In this document: piece after piece, positions 1 to 12,313 of the stretch
How positions within the stretch are numbered: position 1 is the first letter of the stretch
How the letters are laid out: every line of letters begins with the position of its first letter
The notes under the pieces: model-generated
Told to the model about the DNA's origin: nothing
Seen by the model: only the letters and a program-made list of their open reading frames with translations
Database searches by the model: none
Source: Vitellaria paradoxa
Lineage: Eukaryota > Streptophyta > Magnoliopsida > Ericales > Sapotaceae
Direction: 5' to 3'
Length of the DNA stretch: 64,000 nt
NCBI GenBank assembly: GCA_019916065.1
Contig: CM034237.1
Coordinates: forward strand, 45,590,367 to 45,654,366
Made by a program: the position numbers and the translations under genes

Positions 1-589
1 TCATCAATAAAATGATTGAATGAATGCCTTTATCCTTCTTGGTTAGATGTAATAGAACATAAATTTTTTCTTCAATAACTGAGAGACTTTATATATCAAA
101 TATATGGCACCCACTATTAATATTAAACAAATTATAATCCGATATTGTCTGACACATGATAGGGCTAGATAATTAAGTGAGATTGGGTCATAATTTAGGG
201 GTTTCTTGATGTGGTTAACCATTTTAACAAAATTAATTGTTTGACAATTGTTAAGTCACTAGTTGTCTTAAAAATTTGATATGTTAGGAAATACGTCTAA
301 TAAGATATATCACAAAGTCCTTAATAATAAATGGGCTGCAACACTCATAAGACGACTTAAATCAGGAACTCCTAGAACAAGAGTTTTGATAGCATCTTAA
401 TTTTCCAATTCTTTAAAAACTTGAGCTGTTAAAAAATGAGCCTAACAATGAATGTTAATCCAACTTAACAAGGGCCTAACCAAACATTCGATTATTCTTT
501 TCTTGCTTTTATTAAGTTCTAAAGTGAACAAATATAAATTACTTGAGCTTTTCACATATAATTTTTTTGTTCCTTAAATTAATTTGTAG
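1..589. other. AT-rich non-coding DNA, probably intron of the ABC transporter gene
   Basis: No convincing exon is visible. The Walker A (P-loop) exon expected just before position 590 is not here, so this stretch is most likely intron of the gene at 590-2205, with the missing exons left of the window. Confidence 0.5.
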
Positions 590-2205
590 ATTCTAATTGA
601 TGGCTTCCCTCTTAAAGACTTGGACATCAAGTGGTTGAGGGAAAGAATCGGATTTGTGGGACAGGTTCTTCTTGTTAACTTCCGGCCCCTTTTATAAAGT
701 GAAATTTGAAAGATATTTTTCCCTTATTACAAGAATTTTAAACAGGAACCTCGACTTTTTCGGATGGATGTCAGTTCAAACATAAGATATGGATCTCCTC
801 GAGATATTAAGCAAGAGGATGTGGAATGGGCTGCCAAGCAGGCGTATGCTCATGACTTCATCTTATCCCTGCCTGATGGTTACCAAACCATTGTTGATGA
901 TGATTTGCTTAGTGGAGGACAAAAGCAACGGATTGCAATTGCCCGTGCCATTCTTAGGGATCCAACCATTTTGATCCTCGATGAAGCTACTAGTGCTCTA
1001 GATGCAGAGAGTGAACACTATGTCAAGGTAGATTTTATCCAGCATTAAACCATAAGATATGGGAATTTTGAAGTCACTGATGAGTGTGTTATTTTGCCAT
1101 TATGTGTAGGGTGTTCTCCGAGCTGTCAGAAATGACCTAAAGAGTAGGAGAACAGTCATAGTAATTGCACACAGGTAAGTCCTCCTATTCTATCCATTTG
1201 AGTACATTGATCTCATGTTCTAGTACATGATTCCCCTTTTCTGCAGACTTTCCACTATACAAGCTGCTGACAGGATAGTGGTAATGGATGGTGGTCTAAT
1301 TGTCGAGGTATGCAATCTGATTGCTTGATTTCTGTGTAAAAACATGCAAATGTTGTCCATCTTTGTTGTTATATGGTTGACCTTCTGTAATTTATCCATT
1401 TATTGGTCAAAGAGCCAGAGAAAACCACCAAAGGGACTATTCAACCAAAACATGCCACCTCTTTACCATAAGACGAGCCTGTTGGCGAGGCCATTAACTT
1501 TTTGGATTTAACCAATGTCGTAGTCTATTCTTATTACTAATTAATTGGTCAGTGGAGTTTAAACTGGTGGCTAGCTATTTTATTTTTTTGGTTATTGATA
1601 AGTGGGGCCAGCATGTTGGACCTTGTAAGTTTCATTTCGTCTTTCAGCATCACTGATTGGATTACTAGAGGGAGAGCAATGAGGCAGCGAAGGCTAGAAT
1701 TATCTGACCCTTGTTAATCACTTAGGGCATGTTTGTTTTGGGGGCAATGGAGGATAAATTTTACTAGAATAATTTTTTCCATCCATTACATTAGTTCGAA
1801 GAGGGGGTAATAATTATATTGGGGTAAGGTAGTAAATTGTTACTCGTGGGGAAAGTGGGCAACGGAGAGTAATAGAAAAATATACTCTTTTCTCATTATC
1901 CCGTAAAATGTTTTCTCTCAATTAATTTTTATCCTTCCAAAATTTTTAGTATTTCAAATATAATATAATTATTACTGAATATTATTTACTCTCTCGATTC
2001 AAACATAAGTATCATGAACTTGTTACCTTTTAATTATTACTGGACACCCAAAATTTTCAGTATGATCCCTTAATTGATAGGGTTCCTCAGTTAACCATGA
2101 CTCTGATTTATGTTCATACATGCAGATGGGAAACCACAATGAGCTTCTCGCGAAAGATGGCCTTTATGCACGACTGTCCAAAAGACAAGCAGATGCTCTG
2201 GCATG
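590..2205 (+). CDS. ABCB26: Half-ABC transporter, ABCB26/TAP1-like, C-terminal exons (partial)
   Basis: Five exons with GT-AG borders can be joined in one frame: 590-664, 746-1027, 1110-1174, 1247-1307 and 2126-2205 (TGA). They encode the second half of an ABC nucleotide-binding domain. The Q-loop is at the end of the first exon (GFVGQ, continued by EPRLF). The next exon holds the ABC signature LSGGQKQR and Walker [13 protein letters not shown]. The H-loop VIVIAHRLST spans the third and fourth exons. The last exon ends in [14 protein letters not shown]. The run DDDLLSGGQ, without the usual glycines before LSGGQ, resembles plant ABCB26, a chloroplast-envelope half-transporter; I assign it on that basis from memory. 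Walker A and the membrane domain lie upstream of the window. The 818-bp last intron holds a GT-rich, possibly MITE-derived segment near 1730-2060. No stop or frameshift is seen, so the gene looks functional. Substrate is unknown. Confidence 0.87.
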
Positions 2206-3386
2206 ACCCGTAACAAAATTGATGCAGCTATTTACATCTGTTGGCACTGGAGAGGAGCATGGTCCAGCAGCAAACCCTGAAGGAGAAAGGACGGGGGCGT
2301 ACGTAACATTGAAGCAGTTGCGGTCAGGGCCGCATCAAAGCTTTCTTTAGAGCTTCATACAGAATATATATATTGATGATTCTTTCTAAATTCCCGGTTT
2401 TACTGTATTTGTATTGCAATCAGAATTGACTGCAATGAAGGGGGGGATTATATTATTTGTTACATCCAGAACTTTGTACAAGGCAGCAACGGTGATACAG
2501 CAATGGTGATAACTTGTAGTTTTCGATTGAAACCTCAGTTATCGATTGAAACAAAGTAATAATATACAAACTCATTTTTTAAGAACTTTTATTCAAAATG
2601 GCGTTGCATGATGTGACTGCACCTCCACTTGCATTATATATATATATATATATTTGTAAATGTATCTAATAGGCATACCTACAAGAACCGTTGCATAATT
2701 GTATTTGATAAAATTTCATTTTCGCCCCTTTTTAGTTTGAAAATTTATAATAGTTTTCTTTCTTAATTTTGAGATACCTCTTCCAAAGTACTTTCTTTTC
2801 ACTCGTTTTTGTGCCTCTGCAATTACATGTTGAAAATTATTTCCTGACATGCCTTTATTTATATATATTGTAAGGAAAAAAAAAAAGATATCAACAATAT
2901 AATTACTCTCTTGATGAGTCCTAAAATTATTTACACAATTATTTTAATTATGCTAAATGAAGGTAAAATAATGTTTAATTTTTCTATTATCTACTTTAAA
3001 ACTTTTTTCTAATTTACCCCTTATTATTATTATTGGTTTCATAGAATAGCAATTTATAGTTTTCCTTTCAATATTATTCCTGAAACTTTGGAAAATGCTT
3101 CATTGTTCTTTCTACGCGGATAACTTGGGTTATCACGTCGAGGAGGAGAACACAAAGCACCATTCGTAACGACGTTGCCTTTCTGCTGAGCCTTGGATTT
3201 ATCACTGCATTTGTCTGGAAACTGTTAAAAGATTCATAGATAGCCGGCTTTGAAAAACATAAATGCTAGATTTCATGGTCAATGCTTGCATATATATATT
3301 GAAATAGCTCAATCTAATTGAGTTTACAACTCCACACATGACATAGATTGCGAAGATAACGATTGGAGGGCCTTTTGGTAGCGGCC
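2206..3386. other. 3' flank of the ABC gene and upstream region of the DUF4228 gene
   Basis: The first few hundred bases are probably the 3' untranslated region of the ABC gene. The rest is AT-rich with a short TA repeat near 2635-2653. The segment 3100-3386 is less AT-rich and probably holds the promoter and leader of the next gene. No coding exon is seen. Confidence 0.5.
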
Positions 3387-3974
3387 ATGCTGAAGTTTGC
3401 TCAGTTGTGCGGTTTAGTTGAGCACAACAACAGACAGGCCAGAAGAAGGAAAGCCTCGAAAGACGCTTGCAATTCAGTAGATTTGAGTGTGCGATTGAAG
3501 GATAGTAGTGTGAGAGTAATTCATGCAGGCGGGCGTGTAGAGCTGTATCAATATGAGATTTCTGCTTCTGAATTAATGGAAAGGTATCCTGGGATGCGTG
3601 TGGCAAGACCAGAAGTCTTCAAACATCCCCATGAATCTCTTCTATTGGCGGAGGAGAAGCTGTTACCAGGTTACAAATATTATGTCATCCCATCTACAAC
3701 TGTAGAAAAACTTAAGCGAAAGCACTCTAAGAAGTGCAAGAGCAATGAAGTGTTGGATGGGGACACTGTTGCAGATGCACATAATGATTGTTCGGAGGAT
3801 TCTGTTTGTTCTGGAAAGGACTTCTATATCTCAAGAGAAAGTCGGACTAGACGTGTGCTGAGAAAATGCCAAAGAGGAGAGATGCCATTTGTACCCCCAA
3901 TCCAAAATCCAAAAATATCGAGGGATTTGGGGTGGGAACCCAGCCTAGATTCTGTTCAGGAGATCTCTCCATGA
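3387..3974 (+). CDS. DUF4228/PADRE-domain protein, 195 aa
   Basis: A single-exon gene. I chose ATG 3387 because the longer open frame begins with TTG at 3363 and the ATG gives a compact protein starting MLKFAQLCGL. The DUF4228 (PADRE) core runs from about residue 37 to 110: VRVIHAGGRVELYQYEIS, then YPGMRVARPEVF, then LLPGYKYYVIPSTTV followed by a basic KLKRKHSKK stretch. The C-terminal half is charged and probably disordered. The end carries a short conserved-looking block (MPFVPPIQNPKISRDLGWEP). Members of this plant family are often induced by pathogens or abiotic stress, and their biochemical role is unclear. The usual MGNC myristoylation start of many members is absent. The frame is uninterrupted. 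Confidence 0.85.
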   Translation: MLKFAQLCGLVEHNNRQARRRKASKDACNSVDLSVRLKDSSVRVIHAGGRVELYQYEISASELMERYPGMRVARPEVFKHPHESLLLAEEKLLPGYKYYVIPSTTVEKLKRKHSKKCKSNEVLDGDTVADAHNDCSEDSVCSGKDFYISRESRTRRVLRKCQRGEMPFVPPIQNPKISRDLGWEPSLDSVQEISP

Positions 3975-4260
3975 CTTACCTGTCTGATATTTGATGGTTC
4001 TTAGTTCCTACCACCTGCTACGTAGACGGTTCCATATTGTTGCTTATCTACGTAATTTGTTTGAAAAAGAATTACGCAAGTGAAATTTTCCCTAATGTAT
4101 CATGCTGTACTCTTTTAATTGATATTATATTGAAAGCCTTGGATTTTTTGGATTAGAATCCCTTCTGATAGATTTGGATATTGCTTGGATAAATTTTCTC
4201 ATTGGATTGAGTTTTCCATGTTTGCAGTTTGCCTGTTTGTTGGATTTTTATATTGTCCGA

Positions 4261-4323
<63 letters not shown>

Positions 4324-4567
4324 ATATCAACTGGAATAAATCAAAATCTGGCCCTGATGAAAAGAGTGGGATAGTCAATTTTACATAAAATCCTGATACC
4401 CAGTTTTGTTTTCTCAACTCTCTGTAGAGATTCCAATGTGCAGAAAATCATACCAAGTCTTAGGAATATGATCATTCGACTAGTCCATTCAAAAAAACTG
4501 ATGATTTTTAGCACATACTCAGAACTGTTTACCATCCTACTCTTTTGGATATACATTACAGTAGATA
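3975..4567. other. Intergenic region between the DUF4228 gene and the PHT2;1 pseudogene
   Basis: Holds the likely 3' untranslated region of the DUF4228 gene and a long GA microsatellite (4264-4322). No other feature is seen. Open frames crossing the microsatellite are low-complexity artefacts. Confidence 0.6.
4264..4322. repeat. (GA)n microsatellite, about 29 units
   Basis: Uninterrupted GAGAGA repeat of about 59 bp. It creates spurious Arg-Glu and Ser-Leu open frames on the two strands. Likely polymorphic in length. Confidence 0.97.
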
Positions 4568-5944
4568 TGAGAAGAACTTAGTAAGGATCCATGCGTAGAA
4601 GACAGCTAATACAGCAGGCACCAACTGGTATCATCACTGCCCAAGAAACCACTATCTCTCTCATGGTTTCTGCTCTAACACAATTAATACCCTGGCAAAC
4701 ATGCCCCCATGACTGTACCAACAAAAGTATGGGTAGTCCCAGCTTTGATGCAAATGGAACCACAGAAGCAGCTGAAAATCCTCTAGTCGGTGTTAGTTCT
4801 GTTATCTTCCCTATTGATGCTATTAGTCTGTACCCCAACGTCAGAATGACAACTATCCCAAATCCTCCCCATGCTAGAACGTTGTTGGGAATGACAATCT
4901 CAGTTCTTCTCGTGCCACTTTTTTTTTGGTAGGAAGCTCCTCTTGTGCCACTTTGCGGGATTGAAAAGGCAGCAGCCAAAGACATCATTTCTGCCATGGG
5001 CAAATGACATGACGCGGGCTGATAAGACTTGCATGTAGCCAAACACCTCATAAACTATTTCCAGCTAAGGTACCTTTAGGGCCTGCAATATCAGTAAGAA
5101 ACCCGAGACTTTTGTTGTGGATGGGGTTGTCCTTTGGTTCTAATTGGGATGAGTTGGATCTGATATGGGGGTGACCAAGCTGTCTCCTGATTATTCTTTA
5201 GAAAAGGCTTGCCCCAGCATTGCCACATGCTAAAGCCTGGGCCAGAGCCAGAGGAAGGCTCTTGCTAAGGGGGATGGCTGCAAATGAGATTCCAGTAACA
5301 CCCACAAAAGCAACAATAGGTGCAGCTGCTGCTCCTGGGTTTGAAGCGCTGTAAACAAAATGAGAAAAGGTAAAAGATGTTAGAGTTGTGGTTACACTAG
5401 TTTTTACAAAATTTAAGCTCTGGAGGATGCTAATTTCCTTTGTTTGGATAGTATGTGCTAGCTAAATTGGTCACCAAACCATGCTCATTGCTTGTGATCT
5501 GCTGGGAAAGCTATGTAGTTCCATCCTTGTTGCGACTTTCTCACCCTAACATCAATGACTTCATAAGCACGATATTACCAGTTTATATCCACAAGCCATA
5601 ATCAGGAAAGTCCTTTCAACTTGAAAGCTTGTTGGCTAAAATTCTACCGAAGGAGAACATATCCTAGGGATGCATTTTTAGACAAGAAACGACATCATTG
5701 CACCGGTTAAAGGTGAGATCACCCTTGCTGACTCCACCCTTGGCCAGTGAACTCAAGAAGACAGCACCAGTTGCCCCATAGCCATGACCAAATCCGACCA
5801 TGCATCCTATAATCAGTGCGTGGTGGCCACAGGCCAATCATAATATGGAGCAACCTGATATAATCAGATGTTATTAAATACTATAGAAATTCTTTAGCAA
5901 TTACTGTTTAATGTGCCATCCATGAAAGAGGAGATGCATGGGAA

Positions 5945-5983
<39 letters not shown>

Positions 5984-6083
5984 TTGCAGGAAAAGGAAAA
6001 TATTAAAGTAAGGCCATGACTTGTACCTTTTGGAGAATATGCAGTAACTCATTATTTCATGCTTACAAATGTGACCTCAATCT

Positions 6084-6399
6084 TGTTGAGAAAATAAAAG
6101 GTTTTTATTATTAAACTTTATTTGTGGCATTTAGTTTGTATTAATGTGTGATTTTTGATTTTTGTGTAATCGGTTGTGGTTTGATGTGTATAACCGGTAG
6201 TGGCTTTTGAGTTATAGGGAATTATGTGTGAGTTAATTTGGAAGTTTTCTTTGTGTTAGAAGTTATGTGCATTTGGTGACATTTATGGTTTTTAACCATT
6301 AGTATTCTATGGTTGTTTTTTGTAAGCCTATATAAAGGCATGCTTAGTTAAATGATATATATCACTTCCTCCATATTTGTCCTTTACGTTTTTCTAACA
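6084..6399 (+). repeat. 5' LTR of the copia element
   Basis: 316 bp, TG...CA ends. A TATA box (TATATAAA, 6329-6336) lies about 70 bp before the LTR end, which is the expected place for an element promoter with a short R-U5. Confidence 0.95.
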
Positions 6400-6402
6400 G
6401 AG

Positions 6403-6414
6403 TGGTATCAGAGC
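6403..6414 (+). promoter_or_regulatory. Primer-binding site, initiator tRNA-Met type
   Basis: TGGTATCAGAGC, three bases after the 5' LTR. This is the usual plant copia site complementary to the 3' end of initiator tRNA-Met. Confidence 0.93.
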
Positions 6415-6437
6415 GTGCGGAAAAAACCGAGAGAAAA

Positions 6438-9400
6438 ATGGCCAACAGTGAAGAAATGGGTCCGCTTCAACTACCGATGCTTACCAAGCTCAACTATGAC
6501 AATTGGAGCATCAAGATGAAGGCGTTACTAGGAGCACAAGACCTGTGGGAGATCGTGGAGAACGGTTTCCAAGAGGCGGAAGCTGGAGCCGATCAAGCGC
6601 AAAGAGACGCGTTAAAGGAAACAAAAATGAAGGACAAGAAGGCCCTCTATATCTTGTACCAATCGGTGGACGAAGATACGTTCGAGACCATCGCCAATGC
6701 CGAGACGTCAAAGGTGGCGTGGGATAAGCTCTAATCGACTCATAGAGGAGCTGATCGTGTGAAAAAGGTACGGTTGCAAACTTTACGTGGTGAGTTTGAA
6801 CCATTACAGATGAAGAAGACGGAGGTGATAGCGGAATATCACACAAAAGTAATGACCGTTGTCAACCAATTGAGACGGAACGGTGAAGAAATCGCCAATG
6901 TTCGTGTCATGGAGAAGGTTCTACAGAGCCTAAACATTAAGTTCGAGATCATCGCCACGACAATCGAGGAGACGAAGGATCTCGAGAACATGACGATTGA
7001 ACAATTTATAGGCTCGTTGCAAGCCTATGAGGAGAAAAAGAAAAGGAAGATGGAGCAAACGGAGACCGTTGAACAACTTCTCCAACTCAAACTCAAGGAG
7101 GAGAATGGTCATGGACATGGAAGAGGTCGCGGTGGTCGAGGCCATGGTGGAAGAGGTGAAGCCAACACCGACGTTTCTCAAAACTCGTGTGAATCTTCAA
7201 GAGAAAGAGGAGGCCGAGGTCGTGGAAGACATGGTGGAAGGTCCGGGAGAGATAAATCTCAGGTAAAATGTTATAATTGTAATAAATATAGACATTATGC
7301 GAATAAGTGTTACTCATCCCAAACAGAGCCGATCGACCGGAAGCATCAGAACCGATCAACTGCCAGCACATCCAACGCCCATCAAGGGCAGTCCAATTAT
7401 GCGGAGGACAACGGGACCTTATTCATGGTTTCAAAGGGAGAAGAAGAGGGTCAAGATAGCATGTGGTATCTTGACACCGGAGCCTCGAATCACATGTGTG
7501 GGAACCGCGAGATGTTTGCGGAGTTGAACGAGATGGCGAAAGGTAATATTGCATTTGGAGACAATTCTTTGGCTGCCATCAAAGGAATAGGTAAAATTCT
7601 CATTCGGTTACAAAATGGAGAACATCAATATATCACAAATGTTTATTACATTCCCAATGTAAAAAACAATATATTGAGTGTAGGACAATTGTTAGAGAAA
7701 GGTTTTGAAGTTCAAATGAAAAACAATTGTTTGTATTTGAGAGATAATCATGAGAGACTTGTTGCTAAAGTCTCCATGACCAAAAACCGAATGTTTCCTT
7801 TGAATGTATGTAATGATGTTCCAAAATGCTTGAAGACGTGTTATGAGGATCCCTCTTGGCTATGGCATCTACGGTTCGGGCACCTCAATTTTGGGAGTCT
7901 AGAAGACTTGTCGAAGAAGAAGATGGTGTGGGGTTTACCGCACATTCACAAGCCGAACCAAGTGTGTGAAGGGTGCTTACTCGGAAAACATCATCGAAGT
8001 AGTTTTCCAAAGGAATCTATGACAAGAGCCAAGAAGCCTCTAGAACTCATCCATGCCGATGTGTGCAGAGTGATCAAACCGGAGTCTCATGGTAAAAGTA
8101 AATACTTCCTTCTCTTTATTGATGATTTTTCTAGAAAAACATGGGTGTACTTTTTGAAAGAAAAATCAGAAGTATTTGAAATCTTCAAGAGATTTAAGGT
8201 GCGTGTGGAGAATGAAAACAACCTTATGATCAAGGCCATGAGAACCGATCGAGGTGGTGAATTCACATCAAATGAGTTCAAACAATTTTGTGATGAAAAA
8301 GGCATCCGACGTCCGTTAACGGTGCCAAGGACACCACAACAAAATGGCGTGGCGGAGAGGAAGAATCGGACAATCTTGAACATGGCAAGAAGCATGCTGA
8401 AGATGAAGAAGATGCCGAGGGAATTTTGGGCGGAGGCCGTAGCTTGTGCGGTCTATTTGACAAACCGAGCACCAACCAAAAGTGTGCTTGACAAGACGCC
8501 TCAAGAAGCATGGAACGGAAGAAAGCTCGGAATTGGTCACTTCAAGGTGTTTGGGAGTATTGCATATGCTCATGTGTCGGAGGAAAAAAGGACCAAGCTC
8601 GACGATCGAAGCGAGAAACTCATCTTCATCGGCTATGACGCAAGTTCAAAGGGTTATCGCCTTTACAATCCTTTGAATGGGAAGGTAATTATTAGTCGTG
8701 ATGTTGTTTTTGATGAGGAAGTCTCTTGGGATTGGAATATGCAGGAGGAGGAGTATGATTTCCTTCCATACTTTGAAGAAGACGATGAAAATGAGCCAAC
8801 CAGGGACGAAATAAGTGAAGTTTTGCCCATTCCAGCGTCACCCCGGTCGACCGATCGGTTGTCATCTGAAGGCTCAGCGTCATGCAGTGCATCGTCCAGC
8901 GGAACGGAGGCATTTTCCAGCGATTCAGAGAACGAAATTGGCCCAAGAGGAACCCGAAGTCTACGGGAACTTAATGAGGTAAATGAAAATCAAAATGACA
9001 TAATTCTCTATTGTCTTTTTGGTGATTGTGAGCCCATTAGTTTCCAAGAAGCCATTGCAAACAAAAAATGGAAGGATGCAATGGATGAAGAAATTCGAGC
9101 GATAGAGAAAAACGACACATGGGAGTTGACCAAGCTTCCAAAAGGGCACAAACCAATCGGAGTAAAGTGGGTATACAAGACAAAGAGAAAGGCCAATGGC
9201 GATGTTGAGAGGCACAAGGCTAGACTAGTTGTGAAAGGGTATAGTCAACAACACGGCATCGACTATGATGAGGTATTTGCCTCCGTTGTTCGCCTTGAAA
9301 CTATTCGTTTGATTATTGCTTTGGCAGCCCATAATCATTGGAAGATACATCAAATAGATGTCAAATCGGCAGTCTTGAATGGAATTCTTGAGGAGGAGGT

Positions 9401-10559
9401 CTATGTGGAGCAACCGTTGGGTTATGAAGTCAAGGGTAAAGAAGACAAAGTGCTTCGATTGAAGAAGGCTCTTTACGGTTTGAAGCAAGCACCGAGAACA
9501 TGGAATTCGAAGATTGACAAGTACTTTCAAGAGAAGAAGTATATGAAGTGTCCTTATGAGCATGCCCTCTACATCAAAATGCAAGGTGAAAACATACTAA
9601 TCATTTGTTTATACGTTGATGATTTAGTATTTACCGGAAACGATCCTAGCATGTTTGATGAGTTCAAAAAGGAGATGGCAAAGGAGTTTGAAATGACGGA
9701 CATTGGTCTCATGAGTTGCTATCTTGGGATCGAGGTCAAACAAGGTGAAGATGGGATTTTTATATCCCAAGAGGGCTATGCTAAAGAGGTGCTCAAAAGG
9801 TTCAACATGGATGATGCTAATCCGGTTGGAACACCAATGGAATGTGGAGTCAAAATCACCAAGCAAGATGGAGGAGAGAAGGTAGATTCTACACTTTTCA
9901 AAAGCTTGGTTGGAAGTTTGAGATACTTGACATGCACAAGACCGGATATTCTTTATTCGGTTGGAATCATTAGTCGATTTATGGAGAAGCCGACAACAAC
10001 GCATTTCAAAATGGCAAAGAGGATACTTCGCTACATCAAATGGACGATTGGGTATGGTCTTTCCTATGTCTCTTCTAGCAATTTTGATGTTGTTGGTTAT
10101 TGTGATAGTGATTGGAGTAGTGACTTGGATGATCGGAAGAGCACTACGGGGTTTTTATTTTTTATTGGTGAAACGGCGTTCACATGGATGTCAAAAAAGC
10201 AACCCATAGTCATATTATCAACATGCGAGGCGGAGTACGTCACGGCAACTTCCTGTGTATGTCATGCAATTTGGCTAAGAAACTTAGTGAAGGAGTTGAA
10301 GTTTCAAATGGAAGGTCCAATGGAGATTTTTGTTGATAACAAATTGGCCATTGCCTTAGCCAAAAATTCGGTGTTTCATGGGAGAAGCAAGCACATCGAT
10401 ACCCGATTTCACTACATTCGGGATTGCGTTACGAAGAAAGAAGTGGAACTCAAATATATCAAGTCACAAGACCAAACGGCGGACATTTTCACGAAGCCCC
10501 TCAAGTTGGAGACTTTCATCAAAATGAGGAGTTTACTTGGTGTAACAAATCAAGTTTAA
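6438..10559 (+). CDS. Copia gag-pol polyprotein, interrupted by one in-frame stop
   Basis: One frame of 4.1 kb starts at ATG 6438 (MANSEEMGPL) and is broken once, by TAA at 6732-6734 early in gag. The rest is open to 10559. Domains in order: gag (LNYDNWSIKMKALLGA); an Arg-Gly-rich stretch; a zinc knuckle CYNCNKYRHYANKC, in which the usual Gly before His is Arg; aspartic protease MWYLDTGASNHMCG at about 7461-7502; integrase with the HHCC zinc region near 7860-8000 and core from about 8050; reverse transcriptase with YVDD at 9612-9623; and RNase H (YCDSDWSSDLDDRKS) to the end. The pol part shows no other defect. The stop removes most of gag and all of pol unless read through, so the copy is probably dependent or inactive. 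An intact CAA or similar codon can be inferred at that site, which would make the lesion a single C-to-T change. Confidence 0.95.
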
Positions 10560-10566
10560 GGGGGGG
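10558..10566 (+). promoter_or_regulatory. Polypurine tract of the copia element
   Basis: AAGGGGGG-type purine run overlapping the stop codon region and abutting the 3' LTR; plus-strand primer site by position. Confidence 0.85.
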
Positions 10567-10883
10567 TGTTGAGAAAATAAAAGGTTTTTATTATTAAACT
10601 TTATTTGTGGCATTTAGTTTGTATTAATGTGTGGCTTTTGATTTTTGTGTAACCGGTTGTGGTTTGATGTGTATAACCGGTAGTGGCTTTTTGAGTTATA
10701 GGGAATTATGTGTGAGTTAATTTGGGAGTTTTCTTTGTTTTAGAAGTTATGTGCATTTGGTGACATTTATGGTTTTTAACCATTAGTATTCTATGGTTGT
10801 TTTTTGTAAGCCTATATAAAGGCATGCTTAATTAAATGATATATATCACTTCCTCCATATTTGTCCCTTACGTTTTCCTAACA
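10567..10883 (+). repeat. 3' LTR of the copia element
   Basis: 317 bp, near-identical to 6084-6399, same TG...CA ends, followed directly by the target duplication AATCT. Confidence 0.95.
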
Positions 10884-11533
10884 AATCTTTGCTAAATATT
10901 TATTTATACTTGACATTAAACTCATCTGGGTTTCTAGTTCCCTGAATCGAAGAAGATGCTGTTTGAATAGGAAAAAGAGAATCAACTTAACAACAAAATT
11001 ACCTACCAAAAAAAAAAACTTAACAACATTATACTTGATATACTTACCAAAAAAAAAAACATTGTACTTGATATTAATCAACTTGGTCTTCAAGCCCAAC
11101 CCCTAACACAAAGATTTCATAAAAAATGGTGAAGTTAGAGCAGCAAGTGCTATGCAAATTGTTATAGAAGAAGCTGTGCTTCAAGATATGTGAAATGCCA
11201 GTGCTACTCTTGGCAAGTCATTGTCAGATTTTGCTTCTTCTTGATGTTCTTTGGCTTTGACTTCTCGGCCTTCCTCACCTTCAGCTTCAGCGTCAGCGAA
11301 GGATGATAAAGGCTTTTACAGTTCTTTAGTCTTAGAAGTGAAAGGGATGAATTGGGTGACTGTGGGTTTTTGGCTTGAAAATTAGTGAGTCTCTTCTGGT
11401 GAGGTGGCTTTGGCTTTCATTGGATTATGAAGGAGAGTGATGTCTGAGGACATAAATGCTAGAATTTTGGAGGAGAGCTTTTGGTATTTGGGTGTTTCTG
11501 CTGGAAGATGGGCAATCAATAAGAGGAATTCAT

Positions 11534-12313
11534 GACTCAATAGAAAAGTTAGTAGGAGAAAGAAGCTGTACACACATAAGTAGAAAATATATAGGAGAGA
11601 GGGAGAGGAGACTCAGATTATTTATATAGATTTTCTTTCTAATCTTTTCACTTCACTTTTTTTCCCCTCAACAAATCCTAGTTATTCTAAATTCATTTAA
11701 ATTTTAAGCGGATTAGTTCTCAAATTCTCAATCTCAAATGCAGTGATTCTATCTAGGGGAAATCACAATATTCTATGGTTGGATCAAGAAATGTTTTATT
11801 GAAAGGAAATAAAACTGCATCCATATCCATTTTTTATACTTAGTCAATTAAAAAATTAATTTTTTGGTAATCAATTAAAAAATTAATTTTTTGGTAGACA
11901 TATGCTTATTTTCTTCTCTCTTTCTTTCTACATCCATATCCATTTTTTATACTTAGGCAAATGAAAAATTACTTTTTTTGGTAAACATATGCTTATTTTC
12001 TTCTCTCTTTATTTCTACATCCATATCCATTTGTTACACTTAGCCAAATGAAAAATTAATTTTTTTGGTAAACATACTCTTATTTTCTTCTTAATGCAAT
12101 AAAAATTAGAATTAATTTAATTTCTTTCTTATTTTTCACATTTTTCTGCCTTATTTTCCTTGGCCTTTTCTTTTATTTCAAAAGTTCAAGATCCAAACGT
12201 ACAAATACTATGTACATTATCATTCAACAACTCAATTCCAAAAAAAGATGGGTGATTCCTGAATAATCACATACATGGTATTGTATGCCAATCCTTATCA
12301 TTCAAATATACTA
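11534..12313. other. Spacer between PHT2;1 pseudogene and intact PHT2;1
   Basis: AT-rich. It contains a degenerate tandem repeat near 11810-12090: about three copies of a ~100-bp unit with 'catccatatccattttttatacttag' type sequence followed by a TTGGTAAACATATGC-like block. No gene is seen. The right part is the likely 3' untranslated region of PHT2;1. Confidence 0.6.

Larger units (their letters stand above)
6084..10883 (+). mobile_element. Ty1/copia LTR retrotransposon, complete, 4.8 kb
   Basis: All parts of a full element are present: 5' LTR 6084-6399, primer-binding site 6403-6414, one gag-pol frame 6438-10559, polypurine tract 10558-10566 and 3' LTR 10567-10883. The LTRs start TGTTGAG and end CTAACA. 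A perfect 5-bp target duplication AATCT flanks it (6079-6083 and 10884-10888). By eye the two LTRs differ at 8 substitutions and one 1-base indel in about 316 bp (2.5%), so insertion is recent. It lies antisense to the PHT2;1 pseudogene, inside its former intron 1. Confidence 0.97.
4568..11533 (-). pseudogene. PHT2;1-like phosphate transporter pseudogene, split by a copia element
   Basis: Three pieces, in the order and orientation of the intact gene at 12314-16633, match its exons. Exon 3 remnant is 4568-5359, exon 2 remnant 5663-5854, and the 5' part of exon 1 is 11078-11533. The last ~290 bp of exon 1 (first membrane segments and the GANDVANA signature) are gone. In the exon 3 remnant the second signature, GGNDVSNA, is deleted and the frame is broken. 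Both splice sites of intron 2 are destroyed: the donor GT is AT at 5661-5662, and the acceptor AG is AT at 5360-5361. The copia element 6084-10883 sits in the former intron 1, next to a CT microsatellite at 5948-5980. This is a tandem duplicate that cannot make a transporter. A fragment such as 4578-5051 stays open and still reads ITELTPTRGF and KLGLPI, but its N-terminal part is out of register. Confidence 0.93.

Noticed and set aside
3363..3386. Earlier start for the DUF4228 gene
   Set aside because: The longer frame begins with TTG; the first ATG is 3387.
6511..9584. Minus-strand frames within the copia gag-pol
   Set aside because: Shadows of the plus-strand polyprotein; no independent domain.
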